From: an uncultured Oscillibacter sp.
GTDB lineage: Bacteria; Bacillota; Clostridia; Oscillospirales; Oscillospiraceae
NCBI RefSeq assembly: GCF_947654275.1
Contig: NZ_CANTJS010000033.1
Span: 1-34,601, forward strand
Length of the DNA stretch: 34,601 nucleotides
Direction of reading: 5' to 3'
The position numbers and the translations under genes are program-made. The notes beneath the pieces were generated by a model. That model did no database searches. It had not been told where the DNA came from and saw nothing but the letters and a program-made list of their open reading frames with translations. This document shows positions 1 to 6,991 of this stretch, one piece after another (within the stretch, counting starts at the first letter, position 1; each line of letters opens with the position of its first letter).

Positions 1-60
1 GCGCGAAGGGAAGAGGCGCGAAGGGAAGAGGCGCGAAGGGAAGAGGCGCGAAGGAGGCGG
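1..60. repeat. 15-bp tandem repeat running into a ribosome binding site
   Basis: Three exact copies of the 15-mer GCGCGAAGGGAAGAG occupy positions 1-45. A fourth copy starts at 46 and diverges after GCGCGAAGG into AGGCGG, which creates the AAGGAGG Shine-Dalgarno used by the gene at 66. The window starts inside the array, so the full copy number is unknown. All three forward frames are open through the array. The frame of the downstream gene would read Ala-Lys-Gly-Arg-Gly repeats. The array could be the tail of an upstream gene, a leader repeat, or an N-terminal extension. Confidence 0.8.
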
Positions 61-65
61 ATTGC

Positions 66-1037
66 ATGGAAACTGTCAGCGGGCCGGGAAACTGGCGGCT
101 GTCTGTCCGGCGGGAGCGGGACGGCGTTGTCATTCTGGGCGCCGTCACCTGTGACCGCCGGGCCGTCCTGCCGGAGACGCTTTTCGGCCTGCCGGTGACG
201 GCGCTGGGGCGCCACGCCCTGACGCCCGGGCGGCCCTGGCCCCAGGGGGAAGAGGTGCTGGTCACCTGGGGACCCCAGACGGGGGACTGGGACAACCGGA
301 AGCTGGAGGACCTGGTCCTCCCCTCCTCCCTGAGCCGGGTGGGCGATTACGCGCTGCTGAACTGCGGGGCTCTGAAAGCCCTCCGGCTTCACGGCGGTCC
401 GGTTTTCTGGGGCGGCGCCGTCCTGATGAACTGCCGGAGTCTGGACACCCTCTATCTGACCCGGAGGGGGCCGGACCAGGGGGAGACGCTGGCCTGGTTT
501 GCCGGGGAGCTGAGCCGGGAGCTGGATGTAACAGTGGAAGGCCCCGGCGGAACTGCCCGGCTGCTGTTTCCGGAGTACACGGAGCTCTACGAGGAGAACT
601 GCCCCGCCCATCATTTTGACTATTTCATTTCCGGGGCGGGCTATCCCTATCACCACTGCTTCCACCAGAAAAAACTGAATTTCAAGGACTATGACGCCCT
701 GTGGCCCGGCTTCCTGTCCATGGAGCACGACGGGGAAACCGCCCTCCGGCTGGCCTGGTACCGCCTGCGCTGGCCCATGGAGCTGGGCGGGGAGGCGGAA
801 GCCGCCTATCTGGAATACCTCCGGTCCCGCCTGGCGGAGACCCTGGTCTGGCTGGCCGGGCAGGGGGACAGCGCCGGACTCCGCTTCCTGCTGGACCGGG
901 CGGAGCCGGACCGGGCCGCCCTCAGCGCCGCCTGCGCCCAGGCCCGGGCCCGGGAGGCCCCGGCTCTGGTGGCGCTGCTGTTGGAGGAGCAGCACAGGAG
1001 GTTTCCGCAGAAGAGCGCGGACAGGTTCCTGCTCTGA
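66..1037 (+). CDS. Leucine-rich-repeat (LRR_5/BspA-like) protein with helical C-terminal half
   Basis: The 323-residue product has no signal peptide or membrane segment, so it is probably cytoplasmic. Residues ~15-50 resemble the 'equivalent value / default if changed' fold start of LRR_5 proteins. Residues ~80-135 carry two LRR_5-like units with the pattern LxxLxLPxxLxxVGxxAxxxC. The C-terminal part (~215-310) is predicted helical, with Ala-rich ankyrin-like pairs. The ATG is preceded by AAGGAGG at an 8-base gap, which supports this start even though the frame is open upstream. It lies just before a DUF2201/VWA gene and a MoxR ATPase on the same strand. I infer that it is an adaptor or substrate-binding partner of that pair. 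No enzyme motif is visible. The LRR assignment is moderately sure and the function is unknown. Confidence 0.75.
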   Translation: METVSGPGNWRLSVRRERDGVVILGAVTCDRRAVLPETLFGLPVTALGRHALTPGRPWPQGEEVLVTWGPQTGDWDNRKLEDLVLPSSLSRVGDYALLNCGALKALRLHGGPVFWGGAVLMNCRSLDTLYLTRRGPDQGETLAWFAGELSRELDVTVEGPGGTARLLFPEYTELYEENCPAHHFDYFISGAGYPYHHCFHQKKLNFKDYDALWPGFLSMEHDGETALRLAWYRLRWPMELGGEAEAAYLEYLRSRLAETLVWLAGQGDSAGLRFLLDRAEPDRAALSAACAQARAREAPALVALLLEEQHRRFPQKSADRFLL

Positions 1038-1233
1038 ATGAGAAATTAGGAATGAGGAATTGATGAAACAGCAGACCAATTCCTAATTCCTAACTCCTCA
1101 CTCCTGATTGAAACGAAAGAAGGGCGCGGACAGGTTCCTGCTCTGAATGAGGAATCAGGAATGAGGAATGAGGAATTGATAAAACAGCAGACCAATTCCT
1201 AATTCCTAACTCCTCACTCCTGATTGAAACGAA
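1015..1233. repeat. Tandem ~109-bp duplication containing gene tail plus heptamer-rich hairpin
   Basis: Positions 1015-1123 and 1124-1233 are near-identical direct copies. Each begins with the last seven codons and stop of the LRR gene (GCGCGGACAGGTTCCTGCTC...TGA). Each then carries a purine-rich arm of GAATGAGG/AATTAGG words and a pyrimidine arm of CAATTCCTAATTCCTAA, separated by a ~14-base loop, so each can form an imperfect hairpin. Copy 2 has an extra AATGAGG word. The second copy ends just before the Shine-Dalgarno (GAAAGGGGG) of the next gene. Related words recur at 8430-8512. Confidence 0.85.
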
Positions 1234-1247
1234 AGGGGGACGCCGGC

Positions 1248-2600
1248 ATGAAAGACTCATCCGAAGTTGGGCAAATTGGCCAAAAAATTTTAAGCGCCGC
1301 CCGGAACCAGCTGTACATGAGCCTGCCCTATCTGGACGCGGCCCTCTGCGGCCTGGAGTTCCGGCCCGGCGGCGGTGTCACCGTCTCCCTGGCCACCGAC
1401 GGCGAGGGGCTCTACTATAACGGGGCCTGGCTGGCGGACCGGTTCCTCCGGAGCGGCGTTTTGACAAACCGGGCCTATCTCCACGTCATTCTCCACTGCA
1501 TGTTCCGCCACCTGGCGAAGAAGCGGGGCCGGATTCCGGAATTGTGGGACCTGGCCTGTGACGCGGCGGCGGAAAGCGTGCTGGACGAGCTGGATTACCC
1601 CTGTCTCAGCGAGACGGTCCCCCCGGCAAAGCGGGTGTTTTACGGTGAATGCCGCCGGGAGATGCCGGTGCTCACAGCCGAGGGCGTCTACCGCCGCCTG
1701 CTGCGGCTGAATCTGCCGGAATACGAGCTGGCGGCGCTTCAGCGGCTGTTCTGGGTGGACGATCACGGCCTCTGGGACCCCGAACAGCAGGACGGGAAGG
1801 AGCAGAGCCAGCGGCAGGACCGGCAGTGGAAAACCCTCTCGGAGAAAACCCGGACCGGCATGGAAACCGTCCGGGCCGGTCAGGCGGAGGGAGGCGCGGC
1901 GGTGCTGGAGCAGGTCCGGGCGGCGGTGCGGGACGATGTGGATTACCGGGCCTTCCTCCGGCGCTTCGCCGCCCCCAGAGAGGTGCTGGCGGCGGACGGG
2001 GACGCCTTTGACTACGGCTTTTACAGCTACGGTCTCCGGCTCTACGGCAACATGCCCCTGGTGGAGCCCCCGGAGACCCGGGAGGAAAAGCGCATCGAGG
2101 ATTTCGTCATCGCCATCGACACCTCCATGTCCACCTCCGGGGACCTGGTGCGGCGGTTCCTGGCCTGTACCTACGCCATACTCCGCAGCGCCGGAACCTT
2201 TACCCGGAGGGTGAACATCCGGATTCTCCAATGTGACGACCAAATTCAATCCGACGTGCCCATCCGGGACCTGGAGGAGCTGCGGGACTATATGGAGCGC
2301 TTCACCCTCGCCGGAGGCGGCGCCACGGACTTCCGCCCGGTGTTCGCCCATGTGGCAGAGCTTTTGGAGGCGGGGGCCTTCTCCAGTCTCCGGGGCCTGG
2401 TGTACTTCACCGACGGCATGGGCGTATTCCCCAAAAAGCGGACCCCCTATGAAACGGCCTTCGTTCTGCTGGGGGAGCCCCCGGCCTCGGTGGCGGCGGA
2501 CATTCCCCCCTGGGCCATCCGGCTGGTGCTGCCGGAGCCGGAACGGACCCTGGAGGCCCTGGAGGACGAAACGGACCCCGGCGAGCTGCCGGAGCTTTAG
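1248..2600 (+). CDS. DUF2201 / VWA-like domain protein (MoxR partner)
   Basis: The 450-residue product starts at ATG 1248, preceded by AAAGGGGG at an 8-base gap. An in-frame TTG at 1224 lies inside the repeat and is less likely. The N-terminal half has the DUF2201 'putative metallopeptidase' pattern, including HVILHCMFRH (around residues 83-92) followed by WDLACDAAAE. The C-terminal half is VWA-like, with the MIDAS-type motif AIDTSMS (about residue 290) and a later GGGATDF. A Gln/Glu/Arg-rich charged stretch (~185-220) links the two. Proteins of this family are encoded beside MoxR AAA+ ATPases and are thought to present substrates or cofactors to them. The ATPase is 210 bp downstream. Metal binding at the HxxxH motif is plausible but unproven. 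Confidence 0.88.
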   Translation: MKDSSEVGQIGQKILSAARNQLYMSLPYLDAALCGLEFRPGGGVTVSLATDGEGLYYNGAWLADRFLRSGVLTNRAYLHVILHCMFRHLAKKRGRIPELWDLACDAAAESVLDELDYPCLSETVPPAKRVFYGECRREMPVLTAEGVYRRLLRLNLPEYELAALQRLFWVDDHGLWDPEQQDGKEQSQRQDRQWKTLSEKTRTGMETVRAGQAEGGAAVLEQVRAAVRDDVDYRAFLRRFAAPREVLAADGDAFDYGFYSYGLRLYGNMPLVEPPETREEKRIEDFVIAIDTSMSTSGDLVRRFLACTYAILRSAGTFTRRVNIRILQCDDQIQSDVPIRDLEELRDYMERFTLAGGGATDFRPVFAHVAELLEAGAFSSLRGLVYFTDGMGVFPKKRTPYETAFVLLGEPPASVAADIPPWAIRLVLPEPERTLEALEDETDPGELPEL

Positions 2601-2643
2601 AGTCTGTTTGAAATCCGGCATTCCGCCGGTTTTCAAACAGACT
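2601..2643. terminator. Near-perfect 19-bp hairpin after the VWA gene
   Basis: Arms 2601-2619 and 2625-2643 pair at 18 of 19 positions around the 5-base loop ATTCC, directly after the TAG stop of the VWA gene. There is no T-run on the plus strand, so a Rho-independent terminator is not certain. The outer arm (TCTGTTTGAAATCCGG) resembles the terminal repeats of the elements at 22905-23063 and 26072-26229 (CCTGTTTAAAATCC), so this may be a minimal relic of that family. The remaining bases to 2809 show no gene. Confidence 0.6.
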
Positions 2644-2809
2644 CCAGGGGAGCATCCCGAAGCAGAGCAGGGGCGGACTGACAGCGGATGAAGGCGGAGA
2701 CGGGCTGCGCCGGGGAGGCGGGCGCCCCTCCGGCGGCCCGCGGCATCCCGCCCGCAGTCTCCGCAAATAACTCCATAAATAAAAGGACAGGCAGGGACAG
2801 GAAAACACT

Positions 2810-4354
2810 ATGAACATCAAAGAAGCCAAACAGGAAATTGCCAACACCCTGAAAGCGTATCTGGCGAAGGACGAGCTGGGGAACTACCTGATTCCCCCGG
2901 TCCGCCAGCGGCCCATTCTGCTGATGGGCCCGCCGGGCATCGGCAAGACCCAGATTATGGAGCAGGCCGCCGCCGAGGCCGGGGTGGGTCTGGTGTCCTA
3001 CACCATCACCCACCACACCCGGCAGAGCGCCGTGGGCCTGCCCTTCATCGAGAAGCGGGTCTACGACGGCACGGAATATTCGGTGACGGAATACACCATG
3101 AGCGAAATTCTGGCCTCGGTCTACCAGCTGATGGAGCGGACGGGCATCCGGGAGGGCATCCTCTTCCTGGACGAGATCAACTGCGTGTCCGAGACCCTGG
3201 CCCCCATGATGCTGCAATTCCTCCAGTGCAAGACCTTCGGCAACCAGCGCCTCCCGCAGGGCTGGCTGATTGCCGCCGCCGGAAATCCGCCGGAATACAA
3301 CCGTTCCGTCCGGGACTTCGACGTGGTGACTCTGGACCGGGTGAAGCGCATCGAGGTCCGGGAGGACTTCGGCGTCTGGAAGGAGTACGCCCGGCAGAGG
3401 CGTCTTCACGGGGCGGTGATCTCCTATCTGGACATCAAAAAGGAAAACTTTTACCGGATGGAGTCCGGAGCGGAGGGCCTCCAGTTCGCCACCGCCCGGG
3501 GCTGGGAGGATCTGAGCGAGCTGATATTGGCCTATGAGAGGCTGGGCCTGCCGGTGGGGCGGCAGGTGGCGGAGCAGTATATCCAGCTGCCCGCCGTGGC
3601 CGGGGACTTCGCCAACTATCTGGAGCTTTACAACAAATACAGGAACATCTACCACGTGGACGACGTGCTCCACGGCCGGTGGCCCGCCGTCACCGTCTCG
3701 GAGCTCCGGGCCGCCCCCTTCGACGAGAAGCTGTCGGTGATGGGGCTGCTTCTCTCCCGGCTGACGGAGGAGACCGGAGAGGTCCGGCGGCAGGATGCCC
3801 TGTGCGAGGGGCTCCACGCCGCCCTGACGGAATTCCGGGACGCCCTGCCCACAGAGCCGGACATTCTGCCCTGTCTCATTCAGGAGCGGCGGACGGCCCT
3901 GAAGCGGGCCCGGGAGGCGGGCCAGCTGGACCGGGAGCGGGAAACCCTCAGCCTGCGGATCATCGGTCTTCTGGACGAGTACCGCCTCCGCCTGATCCAG
4001 GAGAACCGGAGCCGCCCGGAGGACGCCCTGGAAGCGGTGCGGGACTGGTTCGGCGGCGAGACGGACAAGCGGGCCCTGCTGGGGGAGCTGGCCGGGCGGC
4101 AGCTGGACAGCGCGTTCCGCTTCCTGGAAGAGGCCTTTGGCCAGGGGCAGGAGCTGGTCCTGTTCGTCACGGAGCTCACCGCCGGTCCGGACACCAGCTG
4201 GTTTATTGAGACCTTCGGCTGCGACGCCTATTTCCGCCACAATCAGGAGCTGCTGTTTGATGACACCCGCCGGAAGCTCCAGGAGGAAATTGCCGCCGCC
4301 AAGGCTGCCGCCCTTGAACAGCAGGAACCCCTAAAAAAGGAGGATGAATCATGA
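2810..4354 (+). CDS. MoxR-type AAA+ ATPase
   Basis: The 514-residue product has the Walker A motif GPPGIGKT (~43-50), Walker B ILFLDEIN (~118-125), sensor-1 AAGNPPEYN (~156-164) and an arginine-finger region DRVKRIEV. This is the layout of MoxR/RavA-type ATPases. A long C-terminal part (~270-514) is helical and charged, with no recognised catalytic motif. MoxR ATPases work with VWA proteins as ATP-driven chaperones or metal-cofactor insertases (the RavA-ViaA paradigm), and the DUF2201/VWA partner is immediately upstream. The stop overlaps the start of the NifU-domain gene (ATGA), so the two are probably translationally coupled. The substrate is unknown. An Fe-S or metal protein is a guess from the NifU neighbour. 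Confidence 0.9.
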   Translation: MNIKEAKQEIANTLKAYLAKDELGNYLIPPVRQRPILLMGPPGIGKTQIMEQAAAEAGVGLVSYTITHHTRQSAVGLPFIEKRVYDGTEYSVTEYTMSEILASVYQLMERTGIREGILFLDEINCVSETLAPMMLQFLQCKTFGNQRLPQGWLIAAAGNPPEYNRSVRDFDVVTLDRVKRIEVREDFGVWKEYARQRRLHGAVISYLDIKKENFYRMESGAEGLQFATARGWEDLSELILAYERLGLPVGRQVAEQYIQLPAVAGDFANYLELYNKYRNIYHVDDVLHGRWPAVTVSELRAAPFDEKLSVMGLLLSRLTEETGEVRRQDALCEGLHAALTEFRDALPTEPDILPCLIQERRTALKRAREAGQLDRERETLSLRIIGLLDEYRLRLIQENRSRPEDALEAVRDWFGGETDKRALLGELAGRQLDSAFRFLEEAFGQGQELVLFVTELTAGPDTSWFIETFGCDAYFRHNQELLFDDTRRKLQEEIAAAKAAALEQQEPLKKEDES

Positions 4355-4644
4355 ACGAGGATATGAAACGCATCGAGGCCGTTCTGGACGAAAAGGTCCG
4401 CCCCGCCCTCCGGGCCCACGGCGGGGAGATTGAGACGGACCGCCTGGAAAACGGGGTCCTGTACGTCAAGCTGCTGGGCCAATGCGCCGGGTGCCCCTCG
4501 GCGGACCTGACCAACGAGACCCTGGTGGAAGCGGAGCTGAAGGCCGCCCTGCCGGAGCTGGTGGAGAAGGTGGCCGTGATTCAGACCGTCAGCGACGAAC
4601 TGTGGGAGCAGGCCAGGCGGCTGCTGAGGGACCACCACCTCTGA
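4351..4644 (+). CDS. NifU C-terminal-domain Fe-S scaffold-like protein
   Basis: The 97-residue protein consists only of the NifU C-terminal (Nfu) domain. It has the family start pattern (I..VLDEKVRPALRAHGGEIE) and the Fe-S ligand motif CAGCPSA (~46-52), in which two cysteines per subunit bridge a [4Fe-4S] cluster in a dimer. Nfu proteins carry and deliver Fe-S clusters. The ATG overlaps the ATPase stop by four bases. That coupling suggests cluster delivery and the AAA+/VWA machine serve a common target, but this is inference. The family call is strong. Confidence 0.92.
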   Translation: MNEDMKRIEAVLDEKVRPALRAHGGEIETDRLENGVLYVKLLGQCAGCPSADLTNETLVEAELKAALPELVEKVAVIQTVSDELWEQARRLLRDHHL

Positions 4645-4753
4645 GAGAGGAGAGTGGAGAGTAGAGAGTTGAGATATATCTCCCATTCTTCACTCTAAAC
4701 TCTTCACTCTTCACTCTAAACTCTTCACTCTTCACTCTAAACTCTCCACTCTG
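4643..4753. repeat. Purine arm plus three 21-bp pyrimidine repeats
   Basis: Just after the NifU-domain stop, a purine-only arm (4643-4674, GAGAGTGGAGAGTAGAGAG-like words) is followed by three direct 21-bp copies built of CACTCTAAACTCTTCACTCTT (4691-4711, 4712-4732, and 4733-4753 with mismatches). The purine arm can pair with any of the pyrimidine copies, giving alternative hairpins. The design matches the repeats at 1015-1233 and 8430-8512 but with a different word. Each such block lies at the 3' end of a gene or operon. Confidence 0.8.
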
Positions 4754-4810
4754 TTCATAATGTTCTCCCGTCCCTCATACAGTGTACCATCCCAGATCAG
4801 GAGGTACAGG

Positions 4811-5086
4811 ATGGACAACTTGCAGATGGACGAAATGCTGGCCCGGCTGCGGCAGCACAAGCGGACGATTGCCGAGCTGAAACAGGCGGCGGAGGCCATA
4901 GAGGCCGAGATCAAGGCGGAGCTGACGGCCCGGGGTGTGGATGTGCTGGAGACGCCCCACTACAAGGTCAGCTGGAAAACCACGTCCTCCACCCGGCTGG
5001 ACGTCAAGGCCCTGAAGGAGGAACGGCCGGAAATCTACGCCCGCTATGCCGTCGCCTCGGAATCCAAACGGTTTGTCATCACCTGA
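4811..5086 (+). CDS. Small coiled-coil protein, phage-type C-terminal domain
   Basis: The 91-residue product starts at ATG 4811, which has AGGAGG at a 6-base gap. An in-frame ATG at 4760 has no such site and lies beside the repeat. Residues ~1-45 form an amphipathic, probably coiled-coil helix rich in Glu, Lys and Ala. The C-terminal segment (KTTSSTRLDVKALKEERPEIYARY...KRFVI) resembles small proteins in the early or recombination modules of Clostridial prophages. No other phage gene is nearby. It ends before a strong terminator, so it is a single-gene unit or the last gene of the upstream operon. The function is unknown. Confidence 0.7.
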   Translation: MDNLQMDEMLARLRQHKRTIAELKQAAEAIEAEIKAELTARGVDVLETPHYKVSWKTTSSTRLDVKALKEERPEIYARYAVASESKRFVIT

Positions 5087-5094
5087 ATGAACAG

Positions 5095-5125
5095 AGGCGG
5101 AGCCGGCCGGGCTCCGCCTTTTTTT
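5095..5125 (+). terminator. Rho-independent terminator
   Basis: Stem AGGCGGAGCC / GGCTCCGCCT (5095-5104 with 5110-5119), a 5-base loop and a run of seven T follow the stop at 5086. A second perfect small hairpin (5124-5140, TTCGTCT/AGACGAA) follows directly. Confidence 0.92.
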
Positions 5126-5165
5126 CGTCTTTCAGACGAAAATCCCGCCCTTTGCGCCTTTGCTC

Positions 5166-5194
5166 TTTACTTATGGCAAAACTGCCTTTATAAT
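5166..5194 (+). promoter_or_regulatory. Sigma-A promoter for purA operon
   Basis: TTTACT (5166-5171), a 17-base spacer and consensus TATAAT (5189-5194) lie 87 bp upstream of the purA start and directly after a terminator. The ~80-base leader shows no recognisable purine riboswitch core. Confidence 0.75.
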
Positions 5195-5280
5195 GGGACA
5201 GGACAAAGGACAAAACGGGACGCTGCCGCGCCCCGGCAAAAGAAACGAGCCGGCATCCCGGCTCCATGGAGGTTACAATT

Positions 5281-6555
5281 ATGTCAAATTGCGCCATCGT
5301 GGGCATCAACTGGGGAGACGAGGGCAAGGGCCGCATGGTGGACCTGATTACCCAGGATTATGACGTAGTGGTCCGATACCAGGGCGGCGGCAACGCCGGG
5401 CACACCGTCGTCAACGAAAAGGGCAAATTCGCCCTGCATCTGCTGCCCTCCGGCATTTTTCGGGATGGTGTGGTGAACATCCTGGGCAACGGCGTGGCCC
5501 TGGACTGCGAAAGCCTGTGGAAGGAGATGCAGGAGGTGGCCGCCAAGGGCGTGTCCATCACCCCGGACAACCTGAAAATCAGCGACCGGGCCTCTCTGCT
5601 CCTGCCCTGGCACAGAGACCTGGACAGTCTGGAGGAGGCCCGCCTCAAGGACAAGAAATACGGCTCCACCAAGCAGGGCATCGCCCCCTTCTATTCCGAC
5701 AAGTTCCAGAAGAAAACCGTCATGGCCGGAGAGCTCCTCTATCCCGAGCAGCTCCGGGCCCACCTGGCGGACCTGCTGGAGTGGAAGAACCTGACCCTGA
5801 CCAGGGTCTACGGGGCCCAGCCCTATACCATGGAGCAGCTGTTGGACTGGGCGGCGGACTACGGCGAGAAAATCCGCCCCTTCATCCGGGACACCGGGGC
5901 CTTCCTCCGCCAGGCCCAGCGGGAGAACAAGCGCATCCTTTTTGAAGCCCAGCTGGGAGCCCTTCGGGACCTGGACTACGGCATCTATCCCTATACCACA
6001 TCCTCCAACGCCGTGGCGGCTTACGCCCCCGTGGGCTCCGGCCTGCCCTCCGCCCGCATCGACGAGGTCATCGGCGTGGTAAAGGCCTATTCCTCCTGCG
6101 TGGGCGAAGGCCCCTTTACCTGCGAGTGGTTCGGCGAGGAGGCGGACAAGCTCCGGGAGGCCGGCAATGAGTACGGCGCCAAGACCGGACGGCCCCGCCG
6201 GGTGGGCCCCATCGACATCGTGGCCACCCGCTACGGCGTGGAGTGCCAGGGAGCCACCAACATCGCCCTGACCAAGCTGGACGTGCTGAGCTACATGGAG
6301 CGCATTCCCGTCTGCGTCCGCTATGAGCTGGGCAGCCAGCAGACGGACCGCTTCCCCTTCCCCGCTCTGCTGAACGAGGCTAAACCGGTGGTGGAGTACC
6401 TGCCCGGCTGGGGCTGCGACATCTCCGGCGTCCGGACCTGGGAGGACCTGCCGGAGGCCGCCAGAAAATACGTGGAGTATATTGAGCGGGAAATCGGCTG
6501 CCACATCGGCTATGTCTCCGTGGGCCCGGAGCGGGACGCCATTATCCTGCGCTGA
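5281..6555 (+). CDS. purA: Adenylosuccinate synthetase
   Basis: This enzyme joins IMP and aspartate using GTP to make adenylosuccinate, the first committed step to AMP. The 424-residue product has the family P-loop GINWGDEGKG at the N-terminus, the IMP-binding GGGNAGHTV (~39-47), YPYTTSSN (~239-246) and TRYGVECQGATNIALTKLD near residue 320. Length is normal for the family. ATG 5281 was chosen because GGAGG ends 8 bases upstream. The ATG at 5266 overlaps that site. It is the first gene of a purA / small unknown / purB operon. The small substitutions in the IMP loop (GGG for GGN) look like lineage variation. Confidence 0.97.
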   Translation: MSNCAIVGINWGDEGKGRMVDLITQDYDVVVRYQGGGNAGHTVVNEKGKFALHLLPSGIFRDGVVNILGNGVALDCESLWKEMQEVAAKGVSITPDNLKISDRASLLLPWHRDLDSLEEARLKDKKYGSTKQGIAPFYSDKFQKKTVMAGELLYPEQLRAHLADLLEWKNLTLTRVYGAQPYTMEQLLDWAADYGEKIRPFIRDTGAFLRQAQRENKRILFEAQLGALRDLDYGIYPYTTSSNAVAAYAPVGSGLPSARIDEVIGVVKAYSSCVGEGPFTCEWFGEEADKLREAGNEYGAKTGRPRRVGPIDIVATRYGVECQGATNIALTKLDVLSYMERIPVCVRYELGSQQTDRFPFPALLNEAKPVVEYLPGWGCDISGVRTWEDLPEAARKYVEYIEREIGCHIGYVSVGPERDAIILR

Positions 6556-6569
6556 CGGGAGGCGCATCC

Positions 6570-6980
6570 ATGGGACTGTTTGGTTTTGGAAAAAAGAAGC
6601 CCCAGGAGCAAAATCCCCTCAGCCCGGAGGAGACCGCCCGGCGCTGGGGCGAGGCCTATCGGGCCAATCCGAAGGTATACGCAAGAAAGGACACCGGCGC
6701 CCTGTTCGGAAACTGCACCCTGACAGAGGACACGGACACCATCCTCCCCCTCCGGCCTGAGAGCACCTGGACGGCGGAGGGCAGGCCCATCCCCGAGTGG
6801 ATTCTCAGCACGGTCAGCCTCACGGAAAACCGGGTTTTGGGGCAGATGGAGTATCAGGAGGCCATGAACCGCCTCCGCCCCTTCTCCCTGGCCGCATCGG
6901 ACGGCTGGGTCCTGATCCGGGCCATGACTCACGCGGAGCTGGACGGGCTGTTTGAGGGCCTTCCCCGGCAATTGATTTAG
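6570..6980 (+). CDS. Conserved small protein between purA and purB, function unknown
   Basis: The 136-residue soluble product begins MGLFGFGKKK and has no signal peptide, membrane segment or motif that I recognise. The C-terminal half contains a compact alpha/beta stretch (YQEAMNRLRPFSLAASDGWVLIRAMTHAELDGLF) ending in a Leu/Phe-rich helix. It lies 14 bp after purA and 11 bp before purB, so it is cotranscribed with AMP synthesis genes. Whether it acts in that pathway cannot be told from the sequence. Confidence 0.75.
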   Translation: MGLFGFGKKKPQEQNPLSPEETARRWGEAYRANPKVYARKDTGALFGNCTLTEDTDTILPLRPESTWTAEGRPIPEWILSTVSLTENRVLGQMEYQEAMNRLRPFSLAASDGWVLIRAMTHAELDGLFEGLPRQLI

Positions 6981-6991
6981 TGGAGGTAGTT

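Noticed and set aside
1..60. CRISPR array (also considered at 34351-34601)
   Set aside because: Units are contiguous with no spacers; one is a 15-bp leader or coding repeat and the other encodes 13-residue protein repeats.
1290..4240. Long open frames on the minus strand opposite the VWA and MoxR genes
   Set aside because: Their translations are low-complexity (Pro, Gly, Arg, Gln, His rich), have no family patterns, and mirror the true genes. High GC makes such shadows common.
5195..5280. Purine riboswitch in the purA leader
   Set aside because: The leader is short and I could not find the conserved core or three-stem layout.
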